This document shows positions 16,716-24,970 of a stretch of 25,789 nucleotides of DNA, piece after piece; positions within the stretch are counted from its first letter, which is position 1, and the number at the start of each line of letters is the position of its first letter. The notes below the pieces were generated by a model, which was not told the origin of the DNA, made no database searches, and worked only from the letters and a program-made list of their open reading frames with translations. This DNA comes from JAICLL01 sp035252155 (GTDB lineage: Bacteria > Planctomycetota > Planctomycetia > Pirellulales > JAICIG01). The stretch lies in contig DATFDL010000266.1 of the NCBI GenBank assembly GCA_035252155.1, positions 1 through 25,789 of the forward strand, written 5' to 3'. The position numbers were made by a program, and so were the translations under genes.

Positions 16716-17177
16716 ATGTCGAATCAAAACCCTAACGAGCTTTCATCCGGCGGCGCCCACGACACGACCGGGCTGGCGCGGCGGCATGTGCGGTTTGGTT
16801 GGTGGTGGCTGTTTGGATTTGCGGGCTTGGGGCTGACGCTCGAAACCATGCACGGCCTGAAGCTGGGCTGGTATGTCGACGCGCCGAACGAGATTCGCAG
16901 GCTGATGTGGACCTTGGCGCACGCCCATGGCACGCTCTTGGGGCTGGTTAATGTGGCGTTTGGATTCACGGTGCGCGGTTCGCCGAACTGGCCCGAACGT
17001 GTCAGGCGGCTGGCTTCGGCCTGCCTCCTGGGCGGCAGCGTGATGGTGCCGGGCGGTTTTTTTCTCGGCGGCACGGTGATCCACTCGGGCGATCCCGGTT
17101 TAGGCATCTTGTTGCTGCCCTTGGGTGGGTTGCTATTGCTGGTGGCATTCGCCCTGACCGCCGCCTCCTCCAAGTAG
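16716..17177 (+). CDS. Four-helix integral membrane protein of unknown function
   Basis: A 153-residue protein with four likely transmembrane helices at about residues 27-44, 63-86, 100-122 and 128-149. Helix 2 has LAHAHGTLLGLVNV with His69 and His71 two residues apart, a spacing that could bind haem or metal, and an HSG follows helix 3. I do not recognise a named family. No strong ribosome site is seen; the ATG follows closely on the heptamer repeat element. It sits inside the right cytochrome module but has no counterpart in the left one, so it may be an insertion. A membrane haem or quinone-linked role is possible, but this is only suggested by the His pair and the neighbours. Confidence 0.7.
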   Translation: MSNQNPNELSSGGAHDTTGLARRHVRFGWWWLFGFAGLGLTLETMHGLKLGWYVDAPNEIRRLMWTLAHAHGTLLGLVNVAFGFTVRGSPNWPERVRRLASACLLGGSVMVPGGFFLGGTVIHSGDPGLGILLLPLGGLLLLVAFALTAASSK

Positions 17178-17364
17178 CTACGGCCCTCGTGCCGATTTCG
17201 GGAACCATTCGATGCTCTCGCGCCTTTTACATTGATGAACGAATGCATCCATTCTTCACGACAGCATTGACGGAACCGACGCCAGCCGGGCGCGATCGCA
17301 CCGTCAAACCGTGCTTTAGTGAGTAAGCCTCCTGGGGGATGCGCGGAATCTTTGTTTTTTTTGT

Positions 17365-17393
17365 TTGACACCAGACGCCGCCCGGTGTACAAC
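17365..17393 (+). promoter_or_regulatory. Sigma70-like promoter of the right DUF1559 gene
   Basis: TTGACA (17365-17370) is followed by 17 nt and TACAAC (17388-17393). The -35 is perfect and the architecture equals that found upstream of the left DUF1559 gene. The leader then holds a pyrimidine-rich T/C run before AGGAG and the ATG, also seen in the left copy. The rest of the gap from 17178 shows no gene. Confidence 0.6.
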
Positions 17394-17455
17394 TAGCCCT
17401 CGGACGAAGAAGCGGCGCGTTTTATTCTTTTCTTCTCTCTTCGTAGGAGTTGGCT

Positions 17456-18565
17456 ATGAGCCGAAACTCAGCGCGCTCGGGCTTCACCTTGGTGGAGCTA
17501 TTGGTGGTGATCGCCATCATCGGAATCTTGATCGCACTTCTCTTACCCGCCGTCCAAGCCGCCCGCGAAGCCGCGCGGCGCAGCCAATGTACCAACAACA
17601 TGAAGCAAATCGGCGTGGCGCTGCACAATTACACCGATATCTACGGGCGGTTCCCGATGCCGGGCTGGATTCAAACCCCGAATGTCGGGTGGCAGAATCG
17701 ATATAGTAATCGTGTCCGCTTGTTGCCCTACATGGAACAGCAGACGATTTACAACCAACTGACCTTCAACGCGTTTGTCATACCTGTGCCCGGTGGAACG
17801 GCCCAAGTCGAGCAATCGCGGATGCCCGACGGCTCGACTTTGGTCGAGGACGTCGTGCTTTCCGCGTGGATTTGTCCGTCTGATGATTATCCCAATAGTC
17901 ACATTTGGTCGGGACATTCCAACGTTAATTACACGGGGAGCATCGGGGCGCAGAGTTGGCCATCGCCCTTTGGTCTCAATATTAATCTAGTCGTCGGCCC
18001 CAGCCCGTACACGGGTGACACGACGGGCAACTGGTTCGGCACCGGCGACTGGGGGCATGGTAACGACGCTGATGGAACCGGAAATCGCATCTCGGGAGTG
18101 TTTTCGCGCGGAAGTACCACGGTTTCGCGGTGTTGGTCGGCCGCGCTGGCCGACATTGCCGACGGCACCGCCAACGTGATTGCTTTCGGTGAGACGCGGG
18201 CGCCCGCGTGCAGCGATCACGGGCAAGGCGGCTGGCTAGAAGCCAATAGCGGTTGGGTCGGAGGAACGCCGCCTCCCATCAATTTTCCCACTTGCATCGG
18301 CAATCATATTCCTGTTGCTGGGTCGAACTATCTCTTGACCCAAAACAACGTGTGGAACCCGCCGAATTACCTTTACCAGATCCAGAACTGGTCGACTTGC
18401 ATTGGATTCAAATCGAAACATCCCACAGGGGCGCAGTTTCTGATGTGTGACGGTTCGGTGCATTTCTTGCAAGACACGATCAACTACGACACCTACCAGC
18501 GGCTGGGTGACCGGCGGGACGGAAACATGATTCCTGATGGATTTACAGCCTACGGTGGTGAATAA
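17456..18565 (+). CDS. DUF1559 prepilin-like protein, right module
   Basis: A 369-residue DUF1559 protein. The N-terminus SARSGFTLVELLVV is a type IV prepilin-type leader, followed by the helix IAIIGILIALLLPAV and the family block AAREAARRSQCTNNMKQIG. The C-terminal SKHPTGAQFLMCDGSVHFL region with the DG motif is present, and a VVGPSPYTGDTTGNWFGTG segment matches the left-module paralogue. The ATG at 17456 has AGGAG 6 nt upstream; a TTG two codons earlier overlaps that spacing and is unlikely. Expected to be membrane-inserted and processed, then to face the periplasm or surface. It heads the DUF1559-lipoprotein-TPR-TPR-heptahaem gene series. Confidence 0.94.
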   Translation: MSRNSARSGFTLVELLVVIAIIGILIALLLPAVQAAREAARRSQCTNNMKQIGVALHNYTDIYGRFPMPGWIQTPNVGWQNRYSNRVRLLPYMEQQTIYNQLTFNAFVIPVPGGTAQVEQSRMPDGSTLVEDVVLSAWICPSDDYPNSHIWSGHSNVNYTGSIGAQSWPSPFGLNINLVVGPSPYTGDTTGNWFGTGDWGHGNDADGTGNRISGVFSRGSTTVSRCWSAALADIADGTANVIAFGETRAPACSDHGQGGWLEANSGWVGGTPPPINFPTCIGNHIPVAGSNYLLTQNNVWNPPNYLYQIQNWSTCIGFKSKHPTGAQFLMCDGSVHFLQDTINYDTYQRLGDRRDGNMIPDGFTAYGGE

Positions 18566-18576
18566 AGCGTCTCCGC

Positions 18577-18630
18577 TAGGTAAGCAGAGTTAGGTAAGCA
18601 GAGTATTGTCGGCGCGGCGGCGTCCGCCGC
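18577..18630 (+). repeat. Tandem 14-mer and GC hairpin after DUF1559
   Basis: TAGGTAAGCAGAGT is repeated exactly twice in tandem (18577-18604). It is followed by a 7-bp perfect hairpin GCGGCGG, loop CGT, CCGCCGC (18614-18630). No T-run follows, so it is not a classical terminator. It may modulate how much of the transcript continues into the lipoprotein gene. Confidence 0.6.
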
Positions 18631-18672
18631 GATCTCCTCGTCCTGATCTCAGTTTTCGGAGGTACGTCTGAA

Positions 18673-19209
18673 ATGGCTGCCAGACTTTTTTGCCTCGCCG
18701 CGTGCGTGCTTGCGCTGGGTTGCGGCAAGAAGGGCCCCTCCGTGGCGACTTTTCCCGTTACCGGCAAGGTTACGCTGAAGGGGAAACCGCTTGTAGGCGC
18801 TCATATCAATTTCGCCAACAAGAACCCCGACCGCTTCTCGGCGAGCGGCACCACCGACGAGCAAGGAAAGTTCCGTTTGTCGACTTATGTGACTCCCAGT
18901 GACTTGCGCGTCGGCGCCGAATCGGGGGAATATACCGTGTTAGTTACAAAGCCGGTCGCAGTGGCACAGGCAGCGGGCCTCGCCGACGCTGAGAAGATGA
19001 AAACCGCCAGTAATGAAGAGCGGCAAAAGCTCATGATGAAGCAATGGGAGGTAGCGATGAAGCAGCAGCGCGACGCGGAAACGAACCCGTCGGCCCTACC
19101 CAAGTCGGAGGTTCCCGAGAAATACGGCAATACGGAGAGTTCCCCCTTGAAGAACGTCATGGTGGCGAACGGCGAGAATCCGCCTTTCGAGTGGGACTTG
19201 ACGGACTAG
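18673..19209 (+). CDS. Carboxypeptidase-regulatory-like lipoprotein, right module
   Basis: A 178-residue predicted lipoprotein with lipobox LALGC (Cys17). The beta-sandwich pieces are TFPVTGKVTLKGKPLVGAHI, DEQGKFRLSTY and ESGEYTVLVTK. A charged helical stretch (about residues 105-140) ends in SEVPEKYGN, matching the AIPEKYS of the left-module paralogue. GGAGG lies 10 nt upstream of the ATG. The stop is two bases before TPR-A, as in the left module, so the gene pair is conserved. No catalytic residues are seen; it probably acts outside the cytoplasm as a structural or docking component. Confidence 0.86.
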   Translation: MAARLFCLAACVLALGCGKKGPSVATFPVTGKVTLKGKPLVGAHINFANKNPDRFSASGTTDEQGKFRLSTYVTPSDLRVGAESGEYTVLVTKPVAVAQAAGLADAEKMKTASNEERQKLMMKQWEVAMKQQRDAETNPSALPKSEVPEKYGNTESSPLKNVMVANGENPPFEWDLTD

Positions 19210-19211
19210 CC

Positions 19212-20588
19212 ATGTCGATCTCCGTTGTGCCGGCTCGAAATTCGGACGTCATCTCAAAACGCCGAAAGCGATGGCGGCTTCGCTTTGTCCGACTTGGGTT
19301 GCTCGTTTTGCTAGCCGCGGGCGTCTGGAAAACCATTGCTACGGCGCGAGTGCGTCTTGAGGTCGGCTGGGCGCGCGATGATCTGCGTTCGTGCCAACCG
19401 CTGGAGGCCGCGGAGCGGCTTCAGCGAGTTTTGGCACAACTGCCGAATAGCGCGGAGGCGGAATTCCTGCTTGCCGTTGCTAAGCGCCGCGCTGGTTATT
19501 TGGCGGAGGTCGAGCCCCATTTGCTCCGAGCCGAAGAACTCGGCTGGGATCCCAAGGCCATCGAGCGCCAGCGATTTTTGACCCAGTTCCAGGCTGGCGA
19601 TTTTCAACGCGCCGGACCTTATGTCAAGCGGCTTTTCGACCAAGGTGGCAACGACGATGAGGCCGAGGAAGTTTGCGAAGCGATGATTCGCGGCTATTTC
19701 GCCGGACTTCTTTTCCGCGAAGCACGCATGATCGTCAAGCATTGGACGCAGTGGCAGCCGAACAACCCCCAACCCTATCTGCTCCGTGCCGATGACGCGG
19801 TGCTGATGAGCGAAGGGTCGTCAGAAGTCGAAGCGTATCGCGAGATTCTGCGCTTCGCGCCCGACCACTACGAAACCCGACTCCGGCTGGCACAGGCGCT
19901 CATCGAACAGCATTATTTCGATGAGGCGTTTGATTTGCTGAAGGGATGTACCCACGAAAAGCCCAAAGATGGAGTTGCCCTCATCGCGCTGGCCTCGTGT
20001 CTTGAGCAGCAGGGCCGGCTTGAGGAATCGCAGCGGAAAATCGAAGCGGCTCTAAGGCTTCCTCTTGCCGATGCTCAACGCGCGCTGGCGCTCGAGGTCG
20101 AAGCGCGGGTCGCCACGGCGCTTCGTGACCACGCCAAAGCGGCTCGCCTGCTGGAAGAAGTGGTCGAATTAGCCCCGGGCAACAAGGCATACGCTTATCA
20201 ATTCGCCCAGGCATTGCATCACGCCGGACGCCACGATGAGGGGAAACTGGCGATGCAGAAGTGGGAGGAGCTGAGAGATATCGACGCGCGTTTAGACGAC
20301 ATCCGCGATGCCTTATTGAAGACTCCCGACGACCCCGATTTGCGGTGTGACGTCGGCCGATTGAACCTGAAAAAGGGCGGACATGAGGTGCTGGGCGTGA
20401 ACTGGCTGTTATCGGCGGTCATGCGCGACCCAGCGCACCGTGCGGCTAATGAAGCGTTGGCGGATTATTACCGGTCGGTCGGCCAGACCGATCTGGCGGA
20501 ACGCCATCTGGCGGCCATCGGAAGACCGCGAGGAGCGATGCCCGCGGTCCAGGCCATACCCGTCGTGCGAAGCCAAGCGACACCCTGA
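19212..20588 (+). CDS. Membrane-anchored TPR protein (TPR-A), right module
   Basis: A 458-residue TPR protein with a basic N-terminus (SKRRKRWRLRF), one transmembrane helix at about residues 26-40 and repeats to about residue 440. Blocks shared with 2279-3697 are ELGW.PK.IERQRFL.QFQAGDF, GNDDEAEE, RGYFAGLLF and GVNWLLSAVMRDPAHR. The repeats are degenerate and no enzyme motif is seen. The ATG follows the lipoprotein stop by 2 nt, suggesting translational coupling. Expected location is the periplasmic face, as for the left copy. Confidence 0.88.
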   Translation: MSISVVPARNSDVISKRRKRWRLRFVRLGLLVLLAAGVWKTIATARVRLEVGWARDDLRSCQPLEAAERLQRVLAQLPNSAEAEFLLAVAKRRAGYLAEVEPHLLRAEELGWDPKAIERQRFLTQFQAGDFQRAGPYVKRLFDQGGNDDEAEEVCEAMIRGYFAGLLFREARMIVKHWTQWQPNNPQPYLLRADDAVLMSEGSSEVEAYREILRFAPDHYETRLRLAQALIEQHYFDEAFDLLKGCTHEKPKDGVALIALASCLEQQGRLEESQRKIEAALRLPLADAQRALALEVEARVATALRDHAKAARLLEEVVELAPGNKAYAYQFAQALHHAGRHDEGKLAMQKWEELRDIDARLDDIRDALLKTPDDPDLRCDVGRLNLKKGGHEVLGVNWLLSAVMRDPAHRAANEALADYYRSVGQTDLAERHLAAIGRPRGAMPAVQAIPVVRSQATP

Positions 20589-20645
20589 TTGGCAAACGTT
20601 GGGTCAATTCGACGGATTGTCGAAGCATATCGGGGGGTAGAGTCG

Positions 20646-21953
20646 ATGATACTGCAAACCAATTCGCCGCCCCTGCGAGGCCGGCGGTCGCCGATCGGGC
20701 GGCAGCTCTTGGTGTTGGTCGGCGCTGCCCTGGTCGGAATGCTCTTGGCGCTGCTCTGGAATGAGCATCAGCCGGCGCGGCAATTTCAGCGAGGCATGCA
20801 GGCCGTGCGGGCGCGCGATTGGGAGGGCGTGAATTACGCGCACTTGGCCCTGAGCGGCGCGGCGGGCTACGAGACCCGAGATAGTCTGTTCCGCGGCGCA
20901 CTGCAGGTGGCCCAACGGCAACCCGAGCCGGCACTAGAAGAACTCCACTTTGCCGCCAAGAACGAAGCGACCCGCGCGGCCGCCTACGAGCTGGCCGGCG
21001 AAGCCCTGTATGCCCAAGACAACTTCCGGGCCGCCGAAGCGAGCTTTCGCCGGGCATTGGTACTCGATCCTGATCTATCCGCTGCCCATCGCCAGTTGGC
21101 AGCCGCCTACTACGATGTCGGCTTGATGGGAGAGGCCCTCAGCCATTTGCAACGGCTAGCCGAGCTGGAGCCGCTCGACCCGCGCCCGCATCAGGTGATG
21201 GGGGTCATCCACATGGATTTCGGCAACTCGTCGGCGGCCGTCGAAGATTTCGAGGAATCGCTGCGGCGCGGCCCCAGCCAAGTCGACCGCCAGGAGATGC
21301 TGCTCGAATTGGCCCAATGCCAGCGGCAGTTGCACCGCTACGACGATGCCCGACGCACGCTGGAGGCCTGCGACGAATCGGCCGAGACTTTGGCCCTGCT
21401 GGCCGACGTCTGGTATCGACAAGGCGAGCGGGAGCAGGCCAGGCGGTGCGCCCAGGCCGCTCTCGACCGAGCGGCCGATCAGCGGCTGGCGCTGTTGGTG
21501 CAGGGCCGAATCGCGTTCGACGAGCGCCGTTTCGACGAGGCGGTCTTATCGCTGGACCAGGCAGCCAAAACAGCGCCCACGGACGCCGACATCCGATATT
21601 CGTTGGCGACCGCCCTGCGCGAGTGCGGCCGCGCAGAAGACGCCGCCGCGGAAATGCGCGCCGCCGATGAACTTTACCAGAAAGGGACGCAGGCTCAATC
21701 CATGCTCCAGCAGGCGGCCGCAGAACCGTACAACGCCGAGCTTCGTTATCGGCTGGGCGTGCTCGCCGAGGAGCTCGGCGCGCCCGACATTGCCCAGACT
21801 TGGTTTCAGGCGACGTTGCTGCTGGCGCCGGGACATCGCCAAGCGCGGGCCAAGCTGAGTGGGCGGCCGGCGAGTCCGCGTGACGCCGAGCGGCCTGAAA
21901 GTTTTGCGAGCAAACGTGTGCCGACCGCGGCGCCGCCGGCGAAGAACCCCTGA
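20646..21953 (+). CDS. Membrane-anchored TPR protein (TPR-B), right module
   Basis: A 435-residue TPR protein. One transmembrane helix lies at about residues 20-37 (QLLVLVGAALVGMLLALLW). The repeats are regular, for example AEASFRRALVLDPDLSAAHR. It aligns end to end with 1019-2275, including YYDVGLM, DPRPHQVMGVIHMDFG, DRQEMLL and AAEPYNAELRYRLG. ATG 20646 is chosen because a G-rich ribosome site (GGGGGTAGAG) precedes it; a TTG at 20589 would add 19 residues. The last residues have a Pro/Ala-rich tail absent from the left paralogue. Its TGA overlaps the ATG of the heptahaem gene (TGATG), so the two are probably translated together, directly tying the TPR protein to a cytochrome. Confidence 0.9.
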   Translation: MILQTNSPPLRGRRSPIGRQLLVLVGAALVGMLLALLWNEHQPARQFQRGMQAVRARDWEGVNYAHLALSGAAGYETRDSLFRGALQVAQRQPEPALEELHFAAKNEATRAAAYELAGEALYAQDNFRAAEASFRRALVLDPDLSAAHRQLAAAYYDVGLMGEALSHLQRLAELEPLDPRPHQVMGVIHMDFGNSSAAVEDFEESLRRGPSQVDRQEMLLELAQCQRQLHRYDDARRTLEACDESAETLALLADVWYRQGEREQARRCAQAALDRAADQRLALLVQGRIAFDERRFDEAVLSLDQAAKTAPTDADIRYSLATALRECGRAEDAAAEMRAADELYQKGTQAQSMLQQAAAEPYNAELRYRLGVLAEELGAPDIAQTWFQATLLLAPGHRQARAKLSGRPASPRDAERPESFASKRVPTAAPPAKNP

Positions 21954-23203
21954 TGTTCACCGCGCGTCACTTTTGGCTCATCATCCTTGCCGTGGCGGCA
22001 GTCTTGCTCGGTTTGGCGGCGTGGTGTTATTCACTGGGCGCGCCGCGGCAGGTCGTCGCGCCGCGCGGCGCCGAACCCGATGATTATGTTGGCGACCAGC
22101 GGTGCGCCGCGTGTCATCAGGACATTCACGCCATGCAATCGCATAGCCGCATGGCACGGGCGTTGGCGACGGCCGGCGACGGGCGACTCACTCCCGGCGA
22201 AGTTATCGACCCCGTCAATCAATTGCGATACGAAGTGCGCGAAGATGGTGGAACATGGCGGTTGCAAGTAAGCCGCTGTTCCGACGACTTGAGCGAAGCC
22301 GAACGCGCTGAAGCGGCGGTCGCCCAAATCGCGTATCTGCTCGGATCGGGTGATCGAGGCATTACGCCCGTCAGCGATCTGAATGCTAATGAATACCGCG
22401 AATTAAGGATCAGCTTCTACGGCGACACTGGGAGTTGGGATTTTACACCCGGCCAGGAAGTGGCGAACCTCTCAAACCTTTCCAACGCCCTGGGCCGACG
22501 GATCGAGAAAAAAGGCCGGCTGGGGTGTCTGAGCTGCCATTCGACGCTGTTGGTTCAGAGCGGTGAGGCCATCGACACCGCCGCCTCGCGATTTGGCGTG
22601 CATTGCGAGCGCTGCCATGGGCCCGGCCGGCAGCACTCCGAGGCGGCCGGAAAGGGCGAATTTCTGCCCACCAGCAATCCTGCCGTGGCGCAGGCCACGG
22701 CGCTCGCGCATCGTCTCCTAGAGGGCGAAACCCGCAAAAGCCCGCAAGACCGCTTTCTGCTGTCGGTGGCCCGCGCCGGCGACGACCGGCTCATCCGCGA
22801 TCTCTATATGTGCGGCGAGTGCCACGGGAGAAACGCCATTCACGAGCACCTCGAGGGCGACGAATTGGCGATGTTTCAGGTGGCTGCGCTGGCGGCTAGC
22901 CGCTGCTTTCAAGAAAGCCGCGGCAAGCTGCGCTGCACCGATTGCCACAATCCGCATCGCGACGTTGAAAACGCCGACCGCTCGGGTTATGTTGACGTGT
23001 GCCGTAAATGTCATGTCGGCGACCGCGCCGACCGGACGTTGACGGACCGACGGGATGAAGAGGAGGTGGCTGCGCGGGTATGCCCGATCGACGCCGAGGG
23101 GCGGTGCGTCGATTGCCACATGCCGAAAAAGACGCCGATGTATCGGTCGCGCTTTACCCATCACCGCATCGGCCTTTATGATTCAGGAGCGGACGAAAAA
23201 TAA
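21953..23203 (+). CDS. Heptahaem c-type cytochrome
   Basis: A 416-residue cytochrome with one N-terminal helix (residues 7-24) and seven CXXCH sites at Cys51, 192, 218, 287, 328, 350 and 385. Motifs such as CHGPGRQHSE, CTDCHNPHRD and CVDCHMPKKTP are of the cytochrome c554/multihaem type. It is not an octahaem paralogue: spacing differs, and there is no HEAT-like tail. It has a long insert of about 135 residues between haems 1 and 2. The ATG overlaps the TPR-B stop. The end of the coding sequence forms the left arm of a 23-nt inverted repeat. Counterpart absent from the left module. Likely periplasmic; electron partners unknown. Confidence 0.92.
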   Translation: MFTARHFWLIILAVAAVLLGLAAWCYSLGAPRQVVAPRGAEPDDYVGDQRCAACHQDIHAMQSHSRMARALATAGDGRLTPGEVIDPVNQLRYEVREDGGTWRLQVSRCSDDLSEAERAEAAVAQIAYLLGSGDRGITPVSDLNANEYRELRISFYGDTGSWDFTPGQEVANLSNLSNALGRRIEKKGRLGCLSCHSTLLVQSGEAIDTAASRFGVHCERCHGPGRQHSEAAGKGEFLPTSNPAVAQATALAHRLLEGETRKSPQDRFLLSVARAGDDRLIRDLYMCGECHGRNAIHEHLEGDELAMFQVAALAASRCFQESRGKLRCTDCHNPHRDVENADRSGYVDVCRKCHVGDRADRTLTDRRDEEEVAARVCPIDAEGRCVDCHMPKKTPMYRSRFTHHRIGLYDSGADEK

Positions 23204-23286
23204 CTTCGGCAGTTTTATCGGTCCTCACCTAACCTCTCCCGGAGGGAGAGGGATCTGCAAGGTCGAAGTTATCTTTCGCCCGCTCC
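23186..23286. repeat. 101-bp inverted repeat overlapping the heptahaem stop
   Basis: A 23-nt arm (23186-23208), starting GGAGCGG and ending TAACTTCG, is inverted at 23264-23286 with two mismatches. Both mismatches are A:C in the plus-strand RNA and would be G:U wobbles in a minus-strand RNA. Inside is a perfect 8-bp hairpin CCTCTCCC-GGA-GGGAGAGG (23233-23251). The left arm contains the last codons and TAA of the cytochrome gene. It can end or stabilise the transcript, or be a small mobile palindrome. Confidence 0.8.
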
Positions 23287-23318
23287 TCGAAAGCCGCCGA
23301 AACCGAAAGGAGCTTCCC

Positions 23319-24083
23319 ATGAGTGGTCCTGATTCCGGTCAACCAAGAGCGAGCGCGGGTGGAGACCTCCCACAGCGGGCGTCGGGCGCGGCGCCGTGGC
23401 GCATGGCCGGCGCCGGTCTGGTCGCCGCGCTGGTGGCGTGGACAGTCGTGGCGAAGTGGTATCCGTTCTTCAAGTCAGGTTTGTCGTTCGCGCCGGGCGC
23501 CGCCCCCAGCGCCGAAGAGTCGGCCTTGCTCTTTCGCCAGCAATGGCAAAACTACGCGGTGCTGTTCGCATTGGCCGGGTCCCTGATCGGCGCGGGACTG
23601 GGCTTGACTGCCCGCCGCAGGGCGGCGATCGGCTGTTTCAGCGGCGCCGTCTTCGGCGCGGTCTTCGGCGCACTGGCCAGTTGGTGCGTGCTGAGGCTGG
23701 CCGACCAACCCTTCGACGCCATTGTCGATCCCAAGGAGAATTACGCGGAAATTGTCAAATGGACGATCATTCACGCGATCGCCTGGACGGTTACCGGTTT
23801 TGGCGTCGGGTTGGGTTGTTCGCTGCCTTGGGCGTCTTGGACCGAAATTGGCCGAAAAACCGCCGGGGCGATGCTGGGCGGACTGATCGCCGGACCATGC
23901 TTTCACGTGTTGATTTCGCTAATCGAGCTGATCAAGCCGATGGGTGGCACCGAGATGCTTGTGCCCGATCGGCCGTTCAATCAGCTCATCTGGATGGCCA
24001 CCGCGGGCGTTTTGATCGGGCTCTTGGCGGGCTCGTTGGGTGTGAAAGCCGCCAAGAAGCCGAAGCCCGCGCCTGCAGCATGA
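23319..24083 (+). CDS. Integral membrane protein of unknown function
   Basis: A 254-residue protein with about six hydrophobic segments, roughly residues 28-45, 76-95, 102-126, 145-167, 187-205 and 222-240. AAAGGAG lies about 6 nt upstream of the ATG. Gly-rich helices (GSLIGAGLGL, GAVFGAVFGAL, GVLIGLLAGSLG) suggest tight helix packing. No catalytic or transporter signature is recognised. The N-terminus is a Pro/Ala-rich stretch and the C-terminus is lysine-rich. It is separated from the cytochrome operon by the inverted repeat and is probably a separate transcript. Confidence 0.75.
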   Translation: MSGPDSGQPRASAGGDLPQRASGAAPWRMAGAGLVAALVAWTVVAKWYPFFKSGLSFAPGAAPSAEESALLFRQQWQNYAVLFALAGSLIGAGLGLTARRRAAIGCFSGAVFGAVFGALASWCVLRLADQPFDAIVDPKENYAEIVKWTIIHAIAWTVTGFGVGLGCSLPWASWTEIGRKTAGAMLGGLIAGPCFHVLISLIELIKPMGGTEMLVPDRPFNQLIWMATAGVLIGLLAGSLGVKAAKKPKPAPAA

Positions 24084-24229
24084 GAATTGGTGGATAGACG
24101 ATCGTCGATCGTAGTCATCATGGTCCGCATGAGGTTCGGTCGCGTCTCCATGGCCGAATCGCATCGGGCGTGCCGTTTGCACTCTAGGATTGGCTGATAT
24201 CTCCGCTTCTCGTCGAAAGGAGTCTCGCC

Positions 24230-24964
24230 ATGTTCCATGCCCGTACCTTATTGATCGGCCTCGGTTTGGGGGCCGGTTGCATGTATCTCTGCGACCCGAC
24301 GCATGCCAGGCGGCGCCAGGCGCGGATCCGTGATCGACTGGCACGGACTGTCCGGCGTGCCGAGTGCTGGTTCGACAAGGCGATCCGCGACGCTGGTCAC
24401 CGGCTCGAAGGAACAGTCGCCGAATTGCAAGCGATGTTCGACCAGAGCGTCCCGTCGGATCAGGTTCTTTGCGACCGGGTCCGGGCGACGCTGGGACGGC
24501 ACGCTTCGCATCCGCGGCTGGTCAAAGTGCAGGCCGACCATGGGCACGTTACACTGGTCGGCCACGTACCGGAAGAGGAGATGAGATGCGTCGTCTCGGC
24601 GGTGGCTAATGTGCGCGGCGTGCGTTCGATCGATAATCGGCTCGATACCCAGCTTGGCCCTGACGTAGACCACCAACCCAACGGTCGCCATAGCCGCAGT
24701 GGGTGGGACATCGCCCAAGAAACCTGGGCTCCGGCGACGCAATTGACCGCGGGCACGCTCGGTGGCGCGTTGATGCTCAACTGCGCGATGCGGCGCACCC
24801 CGGGCGCCATTCTGTTGGGCACATTGGGCTTCGGGCTGTTTGTCCGGGCCGCGGCCAATTGCCAGCTCACCAAGCTGGGCGCCCATGCCGATCAAATTGC
24901 TCCCCGGCTGATGAAAGCGGGCGAGTCGATCATTCAGACCGCGAAAAGCTTGCGGTCAGGCTAA
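24230..24964 (+). CDS. BON-domain protein with C-terminal membrane segments
   Basis: A 244-residue protein. AAAGGAG lies 8 nt before the ATG. The N-terminus is a Gly-rich hydrophobic helix (LLIGLGLGAGCMYLCDPTHARRR), a pattern common in small bacterial envelope proteins. A BON domain follows at about residues 76-142 with the typical RVRATLGR...V.V..DHGHVTLVGHV..EEE.R.V...V.NVRGVRSIDNRL. Then comes a C-terminal region of about 90 residues with two hydrophobic segments (TLGGALMLNC and GAILLGTLGFGLFVRA). BON domains bind phospholipid or act in envelope stress responses. It converges on the partial cytochrome gene at 25191. A role in envelope stress is inferred from the family only. Confidence 0.82.
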   Translation: MFHARTLLIGLGLGAGCMYLCDPTHARRRQARIRDRLARTVRRAECWFDKAIRDAGHRLEGTVAELQAMFDQSVPSDQVLCDRVRATLGRHASHPRLVKVQADHGHVTLVGHVPEEEMRCVVSAVANVRGVRSIDNRLDTQLGPDVDHQPNGRHSRSGWDIAQETWAPATQLTAGTLGGALMLNCAMRRTPGAILLGTLGFGLFVRAAANCQLTKLGAHADQIAPRLMKAGESIIQTAKSLRSG

Positions 24965-24970
24965 CACACA

